From Lottia gigantea (Eukaryota; Mollusca; Gastropoda; Lottiidae), in NCBI RefSeq assembly GCF_000327385.1, contig NW_008708986.1:3272247-3336246 (forward strand): 64,000 nucleotides of DNA, read 5' to 3'. The notes beneath the pieces were generated by a model. It was not told the origin of the DNA. It searched no databases and was given only the letters and a program-made list of their open reading frames with translations. This document shows positions 44,201-56,180 of the stretch, piece by piece; position 1 is the first letter of the stretch; the number at the start of each line of letters is the position of its first letter. The position numbers were made by a program, and so were the translations under genes.

Positions 44201-44715
44201 ATATTCCAGATGTTTTTTAAATCTTGGACCTAGGTTTGTGTAATCAATCTAAAAGCAAGGAATATCATATTTAAGCCAAATTGAAAAAAAACAATTAAAG
44301 GGACATAACCCCACTTTTTTCAAAAGAGCAAATGTTTTGATACAGCTCTTGATTTCAATCAATCAATCAATATCAAATTCATTTTATCACAATTTAAGGG
44401 GGGGGGGGGGCGGCAAACATTATTTTCCCCCTTAAGATCGCCGGGGGGACAATGTTCGCTTGAACGACTAAAAGACTTCATATCGTGTAGGTCAATCAAG
44501 AAGGCCAATTTAACTGTGGTCTTAATTATAAAAATTTCAAAGCATAAATAACAAAGTTATGAAACATAAGAATTGAATTAAAAAACTCTGACTGAGGCAA
44601 AGTATGTTATAGATCCGAACAGTGGTTGACCAGGGTGAAAATCACTCACCGTGTCGCAGTTATCATCGTTATTTTCGGCACTTGCCAACGACTGCCGATC
44701 ATAAACAAACGCCAT
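38289..44715 (-). CDS. TEX26-like axoneme/testis-associated protein, seven exons, 352 aa
   Basis: Exons (minus strand): 44715-44650, 44248-44086, 42745-42492, 41662-41515, 41345-41169, 39783-39661, 38416-38289. Every junction is GT/AG with matching phase (0,1,0,1,1,1). The total is 1059 nt with one stop, strong evidence for a real gene. It starts MAFVYDRQSLASAENNDDNC. The middle has SPYATTYKKQYP, THYDEEYARKNP, RTGTASGNRSNKPHPSK|QFLTWRFP and RSTYQSDYLGMPQG, and ends TSFTPQPVV. Repeated Y-x-x-x-Y/T-T-Y elements and the WRFP block resemble vertebrate TEX26 (289 aa), a sperm/ciliary protein; assignment is from memory of that sequence and only moderate. No signal peptide or membrane segment, so a cytoplasmic or axonemal location is likely. 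The 66-nt first exon may extend upstream. Introns hold a SINE, a minisatellite and a Harbinger-like remnant. Confidence 0.75.
38519..38779. repeat. GT-rich minisatellite (about 20-bp unit)
   Basis: About a dozen units of TATGAGTTTGGGTGTGGG(G/TG), lying in the last intron of the TEX26-like gene just upstream of the final exon. The His/Pro-rich minus-strand frame here is a by-product. Confidence 0.85.
40083..40793 (-). mobile_element. DNA-transposon remnant with 19-bp ends and a Myb/SANT exon
   Basis: The terminal repeats AGCCGCGTTTAGACAGCCA and the complement of TGGCTGTCTAAACGCAGCT differ by one base. Inside, minus-strand ATG at 40459 gives MCAQRGATWSDEETEALIAI followed by WGDE, a Myb/SANT-like DNA-binding start typical of the accessory protein of Harbinger elements. 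The reading then loses frame. Flanking bases are TAA and TAT. It lies in the intron between exons 5 and 6 of the TEX26-like gene. A related element is at 55093-55723. Confidence 0.7.
41754..42138. repeat. 194-bp tandem duplication including a SINE end
   Basis: GTCACTGTTAAAATAGTGCT starts at 41754 and again at 41948. Each copy continues through TATACATTGTAAATATGCGA into the SINE body (GAGTTTTACGTCC … GGGCTAATGAAGACAGG). The second copy leads into the full SINE. It lies in the intron between exons 3 and 4, just upstream of exon 4 on the minus strand. Confidence 0.8.
42040..42379 (-). mobile_element. tRNA-derived SINE, full-length
   Basis: The minus strand starts GGGAGCCACAGTGGCTCAGT (A box TGGCTCAGTGAG), with B box AGTTCAATCC near 42315. 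The body follows (TTTTTCAACCCAGTTTCCCC, GTACGGATGGGACAATAAAC, AATCAAAAAAGGGCAGGC), and the end is CATAAAACTCCATTTCATTTC. The pol III boxes and their spacing show tRNA ancestry. Copies lie at 34.5, 36.7, 41.85 and 47.3 kb. Confidence 0.8.
44398..44415. repeat. Poly-G tract in intron 1
   Basis: A run of about 14 G followed by CGGC, then a C-rich stretch and GCCGGGGGG about 30 bp downstream. A similar G run lies at 45527-45544. These are error-prone in sequencing. Confidence 0.7.
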
Positions 44716-47320
44716 CTTGCAGCATAGCAGTAATAAATTCAAGCCGGTACGGTAATTTTGATGTTTGCAACCATTTGCAATTTTCATCTGAAATTTTATC
44801 AAAAATAAAGTATGTAAAAAAAGTCTTATGTTTCCAATAGTGGTATCTCATATTGACTATGTACTATCTTAAAGTCGATGAACTATTTTATTAATTGAGT
44901 CTCGGCCGACTTGAGTTTAGTTCACCCAATATCTGCTACTGACCAGTGTAATTTACAGACACGGATCTAACTCAATCGAAACATTCCTTTAGAGTACAGA
45001 CTTCGTGTATTCACAGCTCCCCCTTCCCCTCCCCCATCAGTTATTGGTTACAGATGGTGTTGTAAGAATCCGTTTTCGGAATGTACAGAATCAGACTGAT
45101 ATCCACCTGCTCAATCCCCAGCCAATCAAATAAGATTTGGATATCGATGGCTATATTCAAAGTTGAATTTAAAAACTATTTACAAATTTATACACAGGCT
45201 TTGATGGAAGTTAAGTCTTGTTTTTTAGATTTTTTGGCCCAATATGGATAATTCGGAAAGTTCGGAATTCGGAATTTTACACTCACCGTCAAGCAGCCTC
45301 GTCTACCGAATCGTTGTGTAGTTACGGAACTGGTTTATCTGGTTCTATGTTTTGTTTATATCAAAGACAAGGTTGTTAAATAACTAAGCCCTAACATACT
45401 TAAATGTGATCGACATTTTATAAGTAGGACAATAATAGGCCGCGAGTTCTGTATATTTAGTTGTATAAAGGCCCGTTTAATAACCAGTCCAATGTGCCAG
45501 GGGGTGACCGCTGTTGCATGGGAGGTCGGGGGGGGGGGGGGGGTGGCAATAGCTAAAAGAGACTGATAACATTATTGAAAAGAGTGTAGGCTTACTTAAA
45601 CGCAGATGAAAAGCTAACTAGGAATATACATATACACAAACAAAATATATAATAGGTCTATATATCGTCTTGTGTAAACTCAAAAATATTGTTCAAGGGA
45701 GGCAATATAATTTTAAAACCATATAAAAGGTTTTAGGTTATAAATTTAGCCTTTTCATTATTAAATTCCCTCTACTCCATTAATGCAGAAGGGGATTAAA
45801 AATTACTAGACTACTAAGAATATATTTAGCAGGTTGAAATGAGGCCTAACATTCACTTTGTTAACTGTTAGAAATTAATATCAGCTACCCATAGTCTCGT
45901 GTATAGTAATAAAGCTCTTTTTTTTCATTTTATCCAGATTTTATTCTCTGTTCAAGCAACAAACTTGTCGCACGGTTTTGTCTCCCTTCACAACTCTCTT
46001 ATTCACATTAGTACGTTCATTCCTTCACTCTTTCAATCTTTCCATTGGTCTCTTTTTTAGTTTCTGATTTTTTTTATGTCTTGTCTGGCCTTTTCTGATC
46101 TGGTATTCCAGAAGAATTAAAATTGAAAATACGCATTCGGGGCGTTTATTCCATAACAGAATTGGTAAAAAATGGCTGTTGAGATTTTTGGAAATAGCGA
46201 ATTAAAATATGACGCGTGACTTTCTTTGATTTCTTAATACAAACTTTTAGTCAATATAATATGTTAATTTTCATTGTACAATTTATTGCAGGATCGTTTA
46301 CTTCTCCCAGGTGTTGAAAATCGGTGCAAAGACCAATGAACTTAAAATACTATTGTTATACTGTAACCAAGCCTAAGAAAATCAGTAAGAAACGAATATC
46401 AACATGTTTTATCATTGATTTATAATGATATTCAAATTGAATCGAAACTATAAAACCCAGGATATATTGGGGTACGATAAAAACATGTTTTGAATGCGAG
46501 TTGTATAGTCAAAATCGTCTATTCATAATCACTTTATCTATTTGAGTTCCGCAAACATAATAGATAACCCAAATCTTGTATTGAAAAAAAAATAGGTCGC
46601 ATAATATCAAGTAGGCCTTATAGATAGTGTATATTATTTTATATTAGATATTAGTCGTTTTAATAACCATAAGTAACCAACAGAATGTATTTTCATAATA
46701 CATGTATTTCAACCTTATTGCTCTTGTTACCAACTTAACAGGTGACTAGTTTAGCTTGATGCTGCATCCCAATCACAGCCTAGTTAAAAACAGTAGCTCA
46801 AGATGAATTATATTGTGTGTCACTACTTACTTTGGTACAGTTTTTAAATTTTGTTTTATTTTTTCTGGGGTTTGGGTTGAGGCCTTAGTTGTTCATTAAA
46901 CCGATTTCTTATGTGATGGGTTTAAGATTTCTGTACTGTTTGGTATTAAAAAATTAAGCTGACTTAAGTGTACTGTTGCTCAAATATTCCAATATTTTAA
47001 CTGATATTATTCGGGCAGCTCATGATCTGTTGAAATTGGATAGTTAAACCCAAATTAATAAAAAAAACAACAAATATTTTGACCTTTTTATCGTTCTTAA
47101 TCAAGAGGTATGCTCGTAGGCGTAGCTATTTGTTGGGTGTTTTAACCACGCCTAAGGAGGCCATAATTTCGTTTATTTCACTTCTTTAAAAATTTACTGT
47201 TATCAAACGTTCCACTTGGCCAAATTTATGCTGAATAAACATCATTCTTTTTGAATATACCCGAGGTAGGTCTGAAGACATTCTGTAACTAACACAATAC
47301 ATTATCTAATCATTGCATAA
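44716..47320. other. Upstream flank of the TEX26-like gene, no further gene seen
   Basis: The first part holds the presumed promoter, but I identify no clear TATA box. The rest is AT-rich with no recognised coding exon, although short exons could be missed. Confidence 0.3.
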
Positions 47321-47324
47321 TCAA

Positions 47325-47445
47325 AATGAAATGGAATGGAGTTTTACGTCTTACTTTTCAACACCTGTTTGTGCTAATGATAATGCTCAATTGGTATATA
47401 ACAACCATGTAACTTATCAGAACGGCATCTTTTTTTGAATTAAAT
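47325..47445 (-). mobile_element. SINE fragment
   Basis: AAATGGAATGGAGTTTTACG, CTTACTTTTCAACACC and GTGCTAATGATAATG match the tail and body of the SINE at 42040-42379. No tRNA head. Confidence 0.6.
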
Positions 47446-47689
47446 AATGATGTATAATTCTTATTACACCAATAATATTATTTATAGATCATAACCATTA
47501 TACAATCAATGTATTAGATATATTATGAATTACGCTTTTCAGTCATTTTAGACCCTGTATAGAAGCCATACCTTGTATCCTTGTCTTCACGAACTTGATA
47601 TGTTTGGGTATATTTTAGATATTTCCTTGTTTTTTCAGAAATTATTATAATAAATAAGATATATAATGTTCTATGTTAATCACAAATGG

Positions 47690-48075
47690 AAATTGAATAC
47701 ACACTTTTCTATTCATTTACAAATTATTATGATATTAAATATTCATTGTTATATTTTATTTACAGATTATTATGAACTCAAATATACAAAATATTTACAA
47801 AGAGTAATGGTTTAAATTTTACAAAGAGTAATAGTATAAATTATTCATTGTTCTATTTCAGTATCAAATATAATAGTATAAATTTTTCATTGTTCTATTT
47901 CATTAAAAAATATAATGGTATGAATTATATTGTTCTATTTCATTTACATATTATAATGGTATGAATTATACATTGTTCTATTTCAGTATCAAATATAATG
48001 TATTAATTATGTATTATTATACATTGTTCTATTTAAAGTCTGATGGTATACATTATGTATTGTTTTATTTCAGTT
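47690..48075. repeat. Degenerate tandem repeat, about 50-60 bp unit
   Basis: ATTGTTCTATTTCA or close variants recur near 47845, 47890, 47930, 47970, 48025 and 48060, each followed by TATCAAATATAATGGTAT-like sequence. Unit length varies. Confidence 0.65.
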
Positions 48076-50278
48076 ATAAGTATAGTGCAGCTTATATTCT
48101 AAGGGTATTTCTCGGGAAAATACTACATTTTATGTAGACCGAATAAGATTTCTCATTTATATATGATTTACTCGATTTCATACGCTGACTTATATTTACA
48201 TGCAAGGTTATATTTTGAACAAGAACAAAGGTTTATAAAGTAATTAATTATGTCTGTCAGGTTGCAATTATGTATGTAAACATTATATTTAAAAATTTGT
48301 TTGTTACATGTATAGTTGTATACACTTAATAAATCACTGTGTAGTGTACGTTTAAATGAATTCTGTGAATTAATTTATTTATTATTTCCACCTATACATC
48401 CATATACCATATTTTATAACACTGGGCCTCCTGATTCTTGTCATGTCGAGTTTTCCTCTATGATATATACTTGATGATGTTTCATGCCATTCTGCGGAGA
48501 AGATCCTATTCGATTTTTCCACGACAAATGTGGTTTAAACATAAAAAGAAAAGCACTGTCCGAAAGGAACCTTGTCATGGAAATTAACTTATTGAAGAAA
48601 CGTCACCTGCAAAACTCGTGTAAACGATGTTTAACTTAAAAAAAAAAGCAAGTAAGGCAAGAACATGTTTACATTTTATCTCACTACAGGAACTTTTATG
48701 CAAAGCGGCATTGATGTCTGAAATTATCAACTAGTAAAGCGATTATTTAGAAGACTAGAAAATATTTTGGAAATTGAAATTGTCATTATTGCTCTTGATG
48801 TGTTGGATCGAGAAATAATGATGTAAAAATGCGACTAGGGGTTTTGTCATTGTTAAATCTAATTAATTAAATACGCTACTTCTGTGTCTTTGACCGAATA
48901 AAGCGTTATACAACTGTTTATTTGACCTATGTCATAGTGTTAAAAGCTTACTAGGCGTGTTGGAACTATAGAATTTGCATAGTCCATTTAATATAAATGC
49001 ACTCTGAACCTACACAGTTTATACGAAATAAACAAGGGAGTGTGCTTTGTCATTTTTATCTCTTGACACGAATATCACCCCAGCTTTTGAAAAGGCATTT
49101 TCATAATGCATTCCAGTTAAAGTTCAGTGTTCTGACACACCTGAATTTAACTTAGTTTTTAATGCATAGATATGCTTGGCTAAATTTACGCATTTCCTTA
49201 TTTGATGTCCTGGTTCACGTGAGGAAAAAAAGTGCACGGCTTAGGTTAGAGTGAACTTTTAATATTAAATATTTGAAATAAGATATCGCATAGTAAGATA
49301 TCTTTTGTTCGAACAGCTTTTAATATTTGAATCTGTTTCAATGAGCAAGTCTCAAAGAAAAACATACACCGACAAAGAGACATAAGATACTAAACTGTGC
49401 TCGAAAATTCCGACGTGTCAAGCACAATAACTCCAAAATTGTTCTTCGAAGAATCCGTCAAATTCGAAATCGTCCAAAATTTTATTAATTCCAATGATCA
49501 AACCATGTTTCATTGAAATAGATTGACAATTGTAGCTTCTATTGTGCTCACGAACAAGTTTTAACAAAGACAATAATTCCAAAACGTCAAATTCGAAATA
49601 GTCCAAGATCCCATCATTATAATCACCACAGATTTCATTAATATTAGATGAAAACCGACGGACCGAAGAATAGAGGCGACGACTATACACGCCAATATTT
49701 CGATGTGGGCGCATAACAATGCGTCTTAAATGGATGGTTTGGGACTATTTTTGTAGTTGTGGTTGTGGATGAACCTATTTTGGTCTTATTGCAACACAAT
49801 TATGACACTTTTTGAGTATATTGAGCACATAATTTGCTCTCTGATTTGAGAGCGTGTCTGTACTAATATAAAAATGATTTTCATCATGCATAGTCGACAA
49901 AGTCTACTAAATCGCATCTGTGACATCTGAAACCCCAGACAAGATAAACGTTGTCTGTAATAGTTATGTAATATGTACTTAACAACGTAGTCCGAAACCA
50001 GGATCTATTAGCCTAAGCCTACATAGGTATTCTTCAAATAAGTTCGTAAAAGTAAGTATTTAATTCAAAATTACAGGAATTATCACTTAATTTTCTCGTA
50101 AGTGAAAATAATCATCACCAAGGTGAAAATAAAACAAACACGTTGGCCTATAGCGGCGAAAGTCTAATCACTTACGCTATAGGTGAGGTGAATAATGGAA
50201 GCAAAAGTAATATCTGATTTCCCAGCGCCTTACAATTAAGCATAAGGCTGCCACAAGTTTCCTATTTCCTAGCGGCGT
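48076..50278. other. No gene seen; dispersed repeat at 49430-49640
   Basis: 49430-49640 shares TGTAGCTTC, TGCTCACGAACAA and GTCAAATTCGAA with 3490-3720. The minus-strand frame 49418-49714 covers this repeat and is not supported. Otherwise nothing recognised. Confidence 0.35.
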
Positions 50279-51148
50279 NNNNNNNNNNNNNNNNNNNNNN
50301 NNNNNNNNNNNNNNNNNNNNNNNNNNNNNNNNNNNNNNNNNNNNNNNNNNNNNNNNNNNNNNNNNNNNNNNNNNNNNNNNNNNNNNNNNNNNNNNNNNNN
50401 NNNNNNNNNNNNNNNNNNNNNNNNNNNNNNNNNNNNNNNNNNNNNNNNNNNNNNNNNNNNNNNNNNNNNNNNNNNNNNNNNNNNNNNNNNNNNNNNNNNN
50501 NNNNNNNNNNNNNNNNNNNNNNNNNNNNNNNNNNNNNNNNNNNNNNNNNNNNNNNNNNNNNNNNNNNNNNNNNNNNNNNNNNNNNNNNNNNNNNNNNNNN
50601 NNNNNNNNNNNNNNNNNNNNNNNNNNNNNNNNNNNNNNNNNNNNNNNNNNNNNNNNNNNNNNNNNNNNNNNNNNNNNNNNNNNNNNNNNNNNNNNNNNNN
50701 NNNNNNNNNNNNNNNNNNNNNNNNNNNNNNNNNNNNNNNNNNNNNNNNNNNNNNNNNNNNNNNNNNNNNNNNNNNNNNNNNNNNNNNNNNNNNNNNNNNN
50801 NNNNNNNNNNNNNNNNNNNNNNNNNNNNNNNNNNNNNNNNNNNNNNNNNNNNNNNNNNNNNNNNNNNNNNNNNNNNNNNNNNNNNNNNNNNNNNNNNNNN
50901 NNNNNNNNNNNNNNNNNNNNNNNNNNNNNNNNNNNNNNNNNNNNNNNNNNNNNNNNNNNNNNNNNNNNNNNNNNNNNNNNNNNNNNNNNNNNNNNNNNNN
51001 NNNNNNNNNNNNNNNNNNNNNNNNNNNNNNNNNNNNNNNNNNNNNNNNNNNNNNNNNNNNNNNNNNNNNNNNNNNNNNNNNNNNNNNNNNNNNNNNNNNN
51101 NNNNNNNNNNNNNNNNNNNNNNNNNNNNNNNNNNNNNNNNNNNNNNNN
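50279..51148. other. Assembly gap (870 N)
   Basis: Unknown bases. Any gene here is invisible, and the open frame spanning it is an artefact. Confidence 0.97.
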
Positions 51149-54000
51149 ATAGGGCTATAGGACGATCGTGAAAAATCTTCATTGTATTGTAGTGATATAC
51201 ATTAGATTCGCGACATCATGATTCCAAGCTCCAACCAAACGCCTTATCAGACACGGCCGTGATATCGTGATCCATCGCTCGAGACTTTCCTTTAATGAAG
51301 TACGGAAGTAAAATATCGATCCATTTCTATTTATAAGACGTTACCAGTCTTCTTCCGTTGTAGTCTCGATTATAGGTTCCATGTTTTATTTCTAAATAGG
51401 AATGACTATAGGTTTTTTTTTAGTCTGGATCAAAGTGTCTACTGATGGCCTCAATAGCTAAACTGTGTCATGGACTAGTATTATAACTGGTAGGTCATGT
51501 GATATAATTTTTCTCGTCGTAAAGACATTTCAGTAAAATTTAATGTATTTTAAGACAAGACTGTCGACATTGGCAACAAAACAATCTGTGGAAAGGAAGT
51601 TGGACGAGAGATATTTAAATGTGAATGAAGTTTGATCGAGATATTCACTCGAATCTTATGAGATAAAATTGGGTAACAGTAATAGGCTAATACAGAACAG
51701 AAACAAGTACAGTGAGTATATTATTAGAGAGGGTTTCGCCGAACATGAGTAGCAAATCTATGAACTCCAAGGCCAAGGGAAAAAAATATTTGAATAGAAT
51801 CCATCAAAATAATGAAGAGAAGCAGAGTTAATACCGGTATTGTCTTATGATAATTGAATGAAATAATTAGTATACCGGTACTTTTCTATTTGATACTGAT
51901 GTTAAAATTTTTCATTCTAAGTAAGCTTATTACTAGTAGTAAATATATTAACGAATTTTAAGTTTATAATGAATTGTTTGGCAGTTATTCTCTCTGTTAT
52001 GCATTATTCTGATTACCTATAGGTTATGCTTACATAGGTATGAAATGAAACTATGTAAATGTGACTCTCGAAATTCCAGAAAACATAAACAGATAATTAT
52101 GTGGTAATCAGAGCCTGTTTACAGTAAGACTGGGTGTGTTACAGTCCTAGGAAATTATACATATAAAATGCTGTAGGCCTGTAATAAAAATTAGATATAT
52201 TTTAATAAATTTGTAAAATGTTGATTATTTTCAAAAGAGTAACCTCAGTAGGCTACATATTATGTAAGCCTACTTATCGGACTTAGATCTTTGAAATTAA
52301 TTTTTATCAATTTATCGATAAAATTAGTTTGGGTTTTAAAGATAGTGTTTTGCATATGCAATCAGTAAATATATATATATATGTATCTATTTATAATGGC
52401 TTATATTGAATAATGATGTTATACATTATAATCATTGCTCAGGGAAATAATAACAACTTGGAACTATGTATTTAAATTCATCTTTATGCCAACATATGTT
52501 TTGGATATAAAACTTTCATCAGGACAGCTGCCTTATGATTAGGTGTATGAACAAAACAGTAATGAGATGTCAAGATTATTCAACAGTAGTAAAACTCATA
52601 CATATCCATATTTGATAGTAGGCCTTTATCACAAATATACCATCAAGTCAAAAGATATCTTCAACTGTAGGTCAATATCTTCTCACTTTAAAACGACAGG
52701 ATTTCCATCCGTTGAACAAATCGTGCATCAAACACCATGTATAGAAAAGACATTTATAGAAGTAGAAAGTGAAATTCCTAGTTTGATATATCTTTGAAGG
52801 GATTATATGATTTTCGTACATTTCTAGTACTGAAGACTATTCAAGACTAAAATCAACCCCAGAAAATGAAAAATCTGTGCTTTTAAGCTCTGACATATTA
52901 TTGAAACTATATATATACATACATTATTTACATACAAAATTTGATACAGAAAGATTATAAGTTATTTATGGGTATTTTCACAAGTTAAGAGTATGGCAAG
53001 TTCCTGTACCAAACCTGTTATTCTAGTAAGAGCAAAGTTAGAATTTAAAAATTATAATTTAAAATTAAATTTAGAATTGTTTTCAATGAATAGAAAAGAA
53101 TGTTCATATCCTAGTTAGTGTAAGACATCTTGTCAGTGGGCTATCCTTTGACAGTTTTAATGGACAAATTATTGTTGACATGGCCTGGTTATTTATATGC
53201 TTGAATTCAGTTGTTGACAAGTGCGTATGTATAGCCCCCACTATAGGAAATGAACAGGAACTGACTTGAAATTTTTTGTGTGTAAACGAGGTCATACATT
53301 ATCTATCAATGTCGTGTAAGGTTATAGTTAAACACCATATCTACTCAGGAAGGGAAGTGTACAGGATATAATATAAATTAAGGTAAACCAACTAGATGAT
53401 ATGTTAATTTACATTTTGCATTACAAGACCACACAGGATATAGTTCACAGTAGGTTTTTGCATTTTAAATGCAAATGTTTTTATCATATTTAGATTTTTT
53501 GTCACAAGATTATTGAGGCAATTTGGACTATTTGTTAGCTATGGTGGTTAGAATGAAAAATCTGTTACTGACAGCTTTACACATTTTTTATGTTGATATC
53601 AGATATAAAAATGTTTTAAGTTAAGTTGTATGAGTTCTTTATATTGAACAGAAGTTATGACTAGGTATTTGTGATTAAGTTTTAAAAGTACAGAAGACTT
53701 AAACTTATTTTTTTTATTTTACCATCTTTGTGTTAAGAATAAGCTTTATATAGAAAGTTTTATATCAAAGTTTATGTAGTTCAGTTTAATGATATTTTAG
53801 TGAGCCTAGATGTTAGTTGTAGGAAGTGATTCATAAGGCACAAATACTTCAGTGATTGCATGCTGCATACTTCATGCAATTCCGATATCTTTATGGCTTC
53901 CTTGTTATATTTCTCTAAAAACTGTATCCCAGGGTAATCAAATAGCAAACGAAATTAAAAAAATTAATATTTTGCATAAGTTCTAACTTTTAGAAGTGTA
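51149..54000. other. No supported gene
   Basis: AT-rich. Small frames at 51746 (MSSKSMNSKAKGKKYLNRIH) and 52543-52797 have no recognisable domain. Either could be an exon, but nothing decides it. A short AT dinucleotide run lies near 52368-52382. Confidence 0.3.
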
Positions 54001-54005
54001 CATGG

Positions 54006-54340
54006 TTTAAAGGTATACTACCGCTAAGGATGACCAACAAATTAAGATTTTTAAACTTGGCAAAAATTAGTCTTTGTTCGTCAGTGGACTTGCATGGTGT
54101 ACAACAGAATTTCACTATAACCCAATAAATCCATTGAACTAAGTAATAATTCATTAAACCAAGTAATTTTGAGCATGTTTCAATAATTATTGAGTTTAGT
54201 TGATATATCTCTTACTATATAGAGATTCTATTTTTTTGTCATGACACCTGGTATGTTCAACTGATGAATATATACATGTGTTGACCAAGTTTGAGAAGTT
54301 TAATTTTATGTCCTTTTTAAGAGGTAGTATGAATTGAAGG
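54006..54340. mobile_element. Diverged full-length foldback MITE
   Basis: The left arm (AAAGGTATACTACC, TTAAACTTGGC, GTCAGTGGACTTGCATGG, CAATAAATCCATTGAACT) and right arm (CACCTGGTATGTTCAACTGA, GACCAAGTTTGAGAAG, TTTTTAAGAGGTAGTA) are inverted over about 150 bp with many mismatches. This copy looks older than 20131-20505. Confidence 0.7.
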
Positions 54341-54842
54341 TATATATTTGAAATGATGTATATATTGATAGAGTTGGGATGGTGAAAAAACTTTATGATA
54401 TATTTAAGTTTTAATTTTTAAGGGATTGTTAAGAGGCTATCTAAATGTTTTAATTGACACTGATAGCATCAATTTGCATGATCATCAAACACTTAGATTT
54501 GGTGGAATTGCTGGAATCACAGGTGTCTACATAAAACTGAATCCTTTCAGATTTTTCACACTAAAACCTCTAGAGATAATTCTTTCATTGTTTCTAATAC
54601 GGTTTCTAGAAAGGGAAATATCTTTGATATTTGGATGTATACAGAATCAGGAAAGGGAAATTATTGAAGATGTAAAAAGGAAGTAAACATTACAGTATGT
54701 ATCATGTTCCTTTTCTTCACTTGTGATTTGTAATTTTTTCACTAGGACTTGTTTGGCTTGAAATGTCTACTTTATAATCTAAGATATTATGTGTATTTAT
54801 ATATTTATACTGTTGAATTTTCTGTATACTAAATTATTAATA
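54341..54842. other. No supported gene
   Basis: An open frame at 54426-54686 shows no domain. Part of it (CACTGATAGCATCAATTTGC) resembles an arm of the small element at 19632-19845, so it may be repeat-derived. Confidence 0.3.
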
Positions 54843-55082
54843 AATACTCTAAATATATAATGGATAATTGGATATATACAATACTCTAAATATATAATGG
54901 ATAATTGGATATATACAATACTCTAAATATATAATGGATAATTGGATATATACAATACTCTAAATATATAATGGATAATTGGATATATACAATACTCTAA
55001 ATATATAATGGATAATTGGATATATACAATACTCTAAATATATAATGGATAATTGGATATATACAATACTCTAAATATATAA
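54843..55082. repeat. 37-bp AT-rich minisatellite, about 6.5 units
   Basis: Near-perfect units of AATACTCTAAATATATAATG plus GATAATTGGATATATAC. The right edge abuts the transposon remnant at 55093. Confidence 0.9.
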
Positions 55083-55092
55083 GGGATACATA

Positions 55093-55723
55093 AGCCCCGT
55101 TTACATTGTCAGTATTCATCTGGCCCGGTTCGAGTCTGGCCCGACAAAAAATTGCGTAATGTAAACAGGTAAAGTGGGCTCGGCACTGTGCTAGTTTTAA
55201 GTGGACCGAGACCCTTAACAAGAAGCGGGCTCGGCCCAGTTCGCTTGATTTGAACGTACAGTGTAAACGCGCCACTGGGCCTGGCACGCTTTATAACACT
55301 AACTGCGCATGTGTGTGGGTAGTTTACCTCTTCTGACGACAACACGTTTTTTCCCGCAATCTTATAACAAAGTCAACACAATGCAGTTCAAGGTGGTCCA
55401 GAGAAGAATCTGAGGAGTTAATTGCTATTTGGGACTCTCCGATTTTGACTCTGGTAATCTAAATAACACATCATCATCTCGTTGGTGTTGTAACTGATGG
55501 GGCATCTTTTCCCCCAAAATAACAAAAAGGAAAGCATTTGGACTATGGGCGGCGCCATTTTGTTACAGTGAATGTACCTCCAGTGACTGGAGAGTTCGTT
55601 TTCGAATGGGCTTGGCCCACTTCGATGCCTCAAGTGTAAACGACATTTATCAAGTGGGCATGACCCGGGTCGAGCCTGGCACATGTGAAAGGGGTCCAGT
55701 CCGGTAGTAATGTAAACGGGGCT
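55093..55723 (+). mobile_element. DNA-transposon remnant with Myb/SANT exon (sister of 40083-40793)
   Basis: The ends AGCCCCGTTTACATT and AATGTAAACGGGGCT are perfect 15-bp inverted repeats, with further partial symmetry inside (CTCGGCCCAGTTCG, GCTTGGCCCACTTCG). Plus-strand 55390-55441 gives RWSREESEELIAIWDSP, a Myb/SANT-like start matching the other copy. No complete frame survives. Flanks are TAA and TAT, as in the 40 kb copy. Confidence 0.7.
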
Positions 55724-55729
55724 ATATAT

Positions 55730-56180
55730 TATGTATACATATACTATTAATATATTATGGATGCATAAACTGGACATGTATAGCCTATCATACATGATAA
55801 ACATACTGTAATTATAAAATGGATACACATACAGTATAATATGTATAATAGACATAATGAAAATGTATAATGGATACATATACTGTATAATATATATCAT
55901 ACATATACGGTACATATATAAAGGATAGATATACTGTAAATATATAATGGATACATTTAATGTATAATAGACATACTGTAAATTACTATAATGGATGCAA
56001 TATGTACTGTTTATGTATAAAACACATTCTTTAAAAATATAATGGATACATATTCTGTAATTGTATAATACATAAATTTATATAAAGGATAAGCTTGCAT
56101 ATTCTGTAATTCTATAACGGGTAAATATATAATACATATACTGTAAATGAATACACATATACTTTTATTAATTAACACGT
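55730..56180. repeat. Degenerate ATGGATACAT-type repeat
   Basis: Words TATAATGGATACATA and ACATACTGTAAAT recur irregularly. The sequence resembles the 37-bp minisatellite unit and may be its decayed extension, split by the transposon remnant. Confidence 0.55.

Noticed and set aside
50262-51182. 306-residue frame on the minus strand
   Set aside because: It is almost entirely unknown bases in the assembly gap.
51746-51835. Short Lys-rich ORF starting MSSKSMNSKAKGK
   Set aside because: It could be a first exon, but there is no donor and no homology; too short to support.
54426-54686. 86-residue open frame
   Set aside because: No domain, and its start overlaps words shared with a MITE arm.
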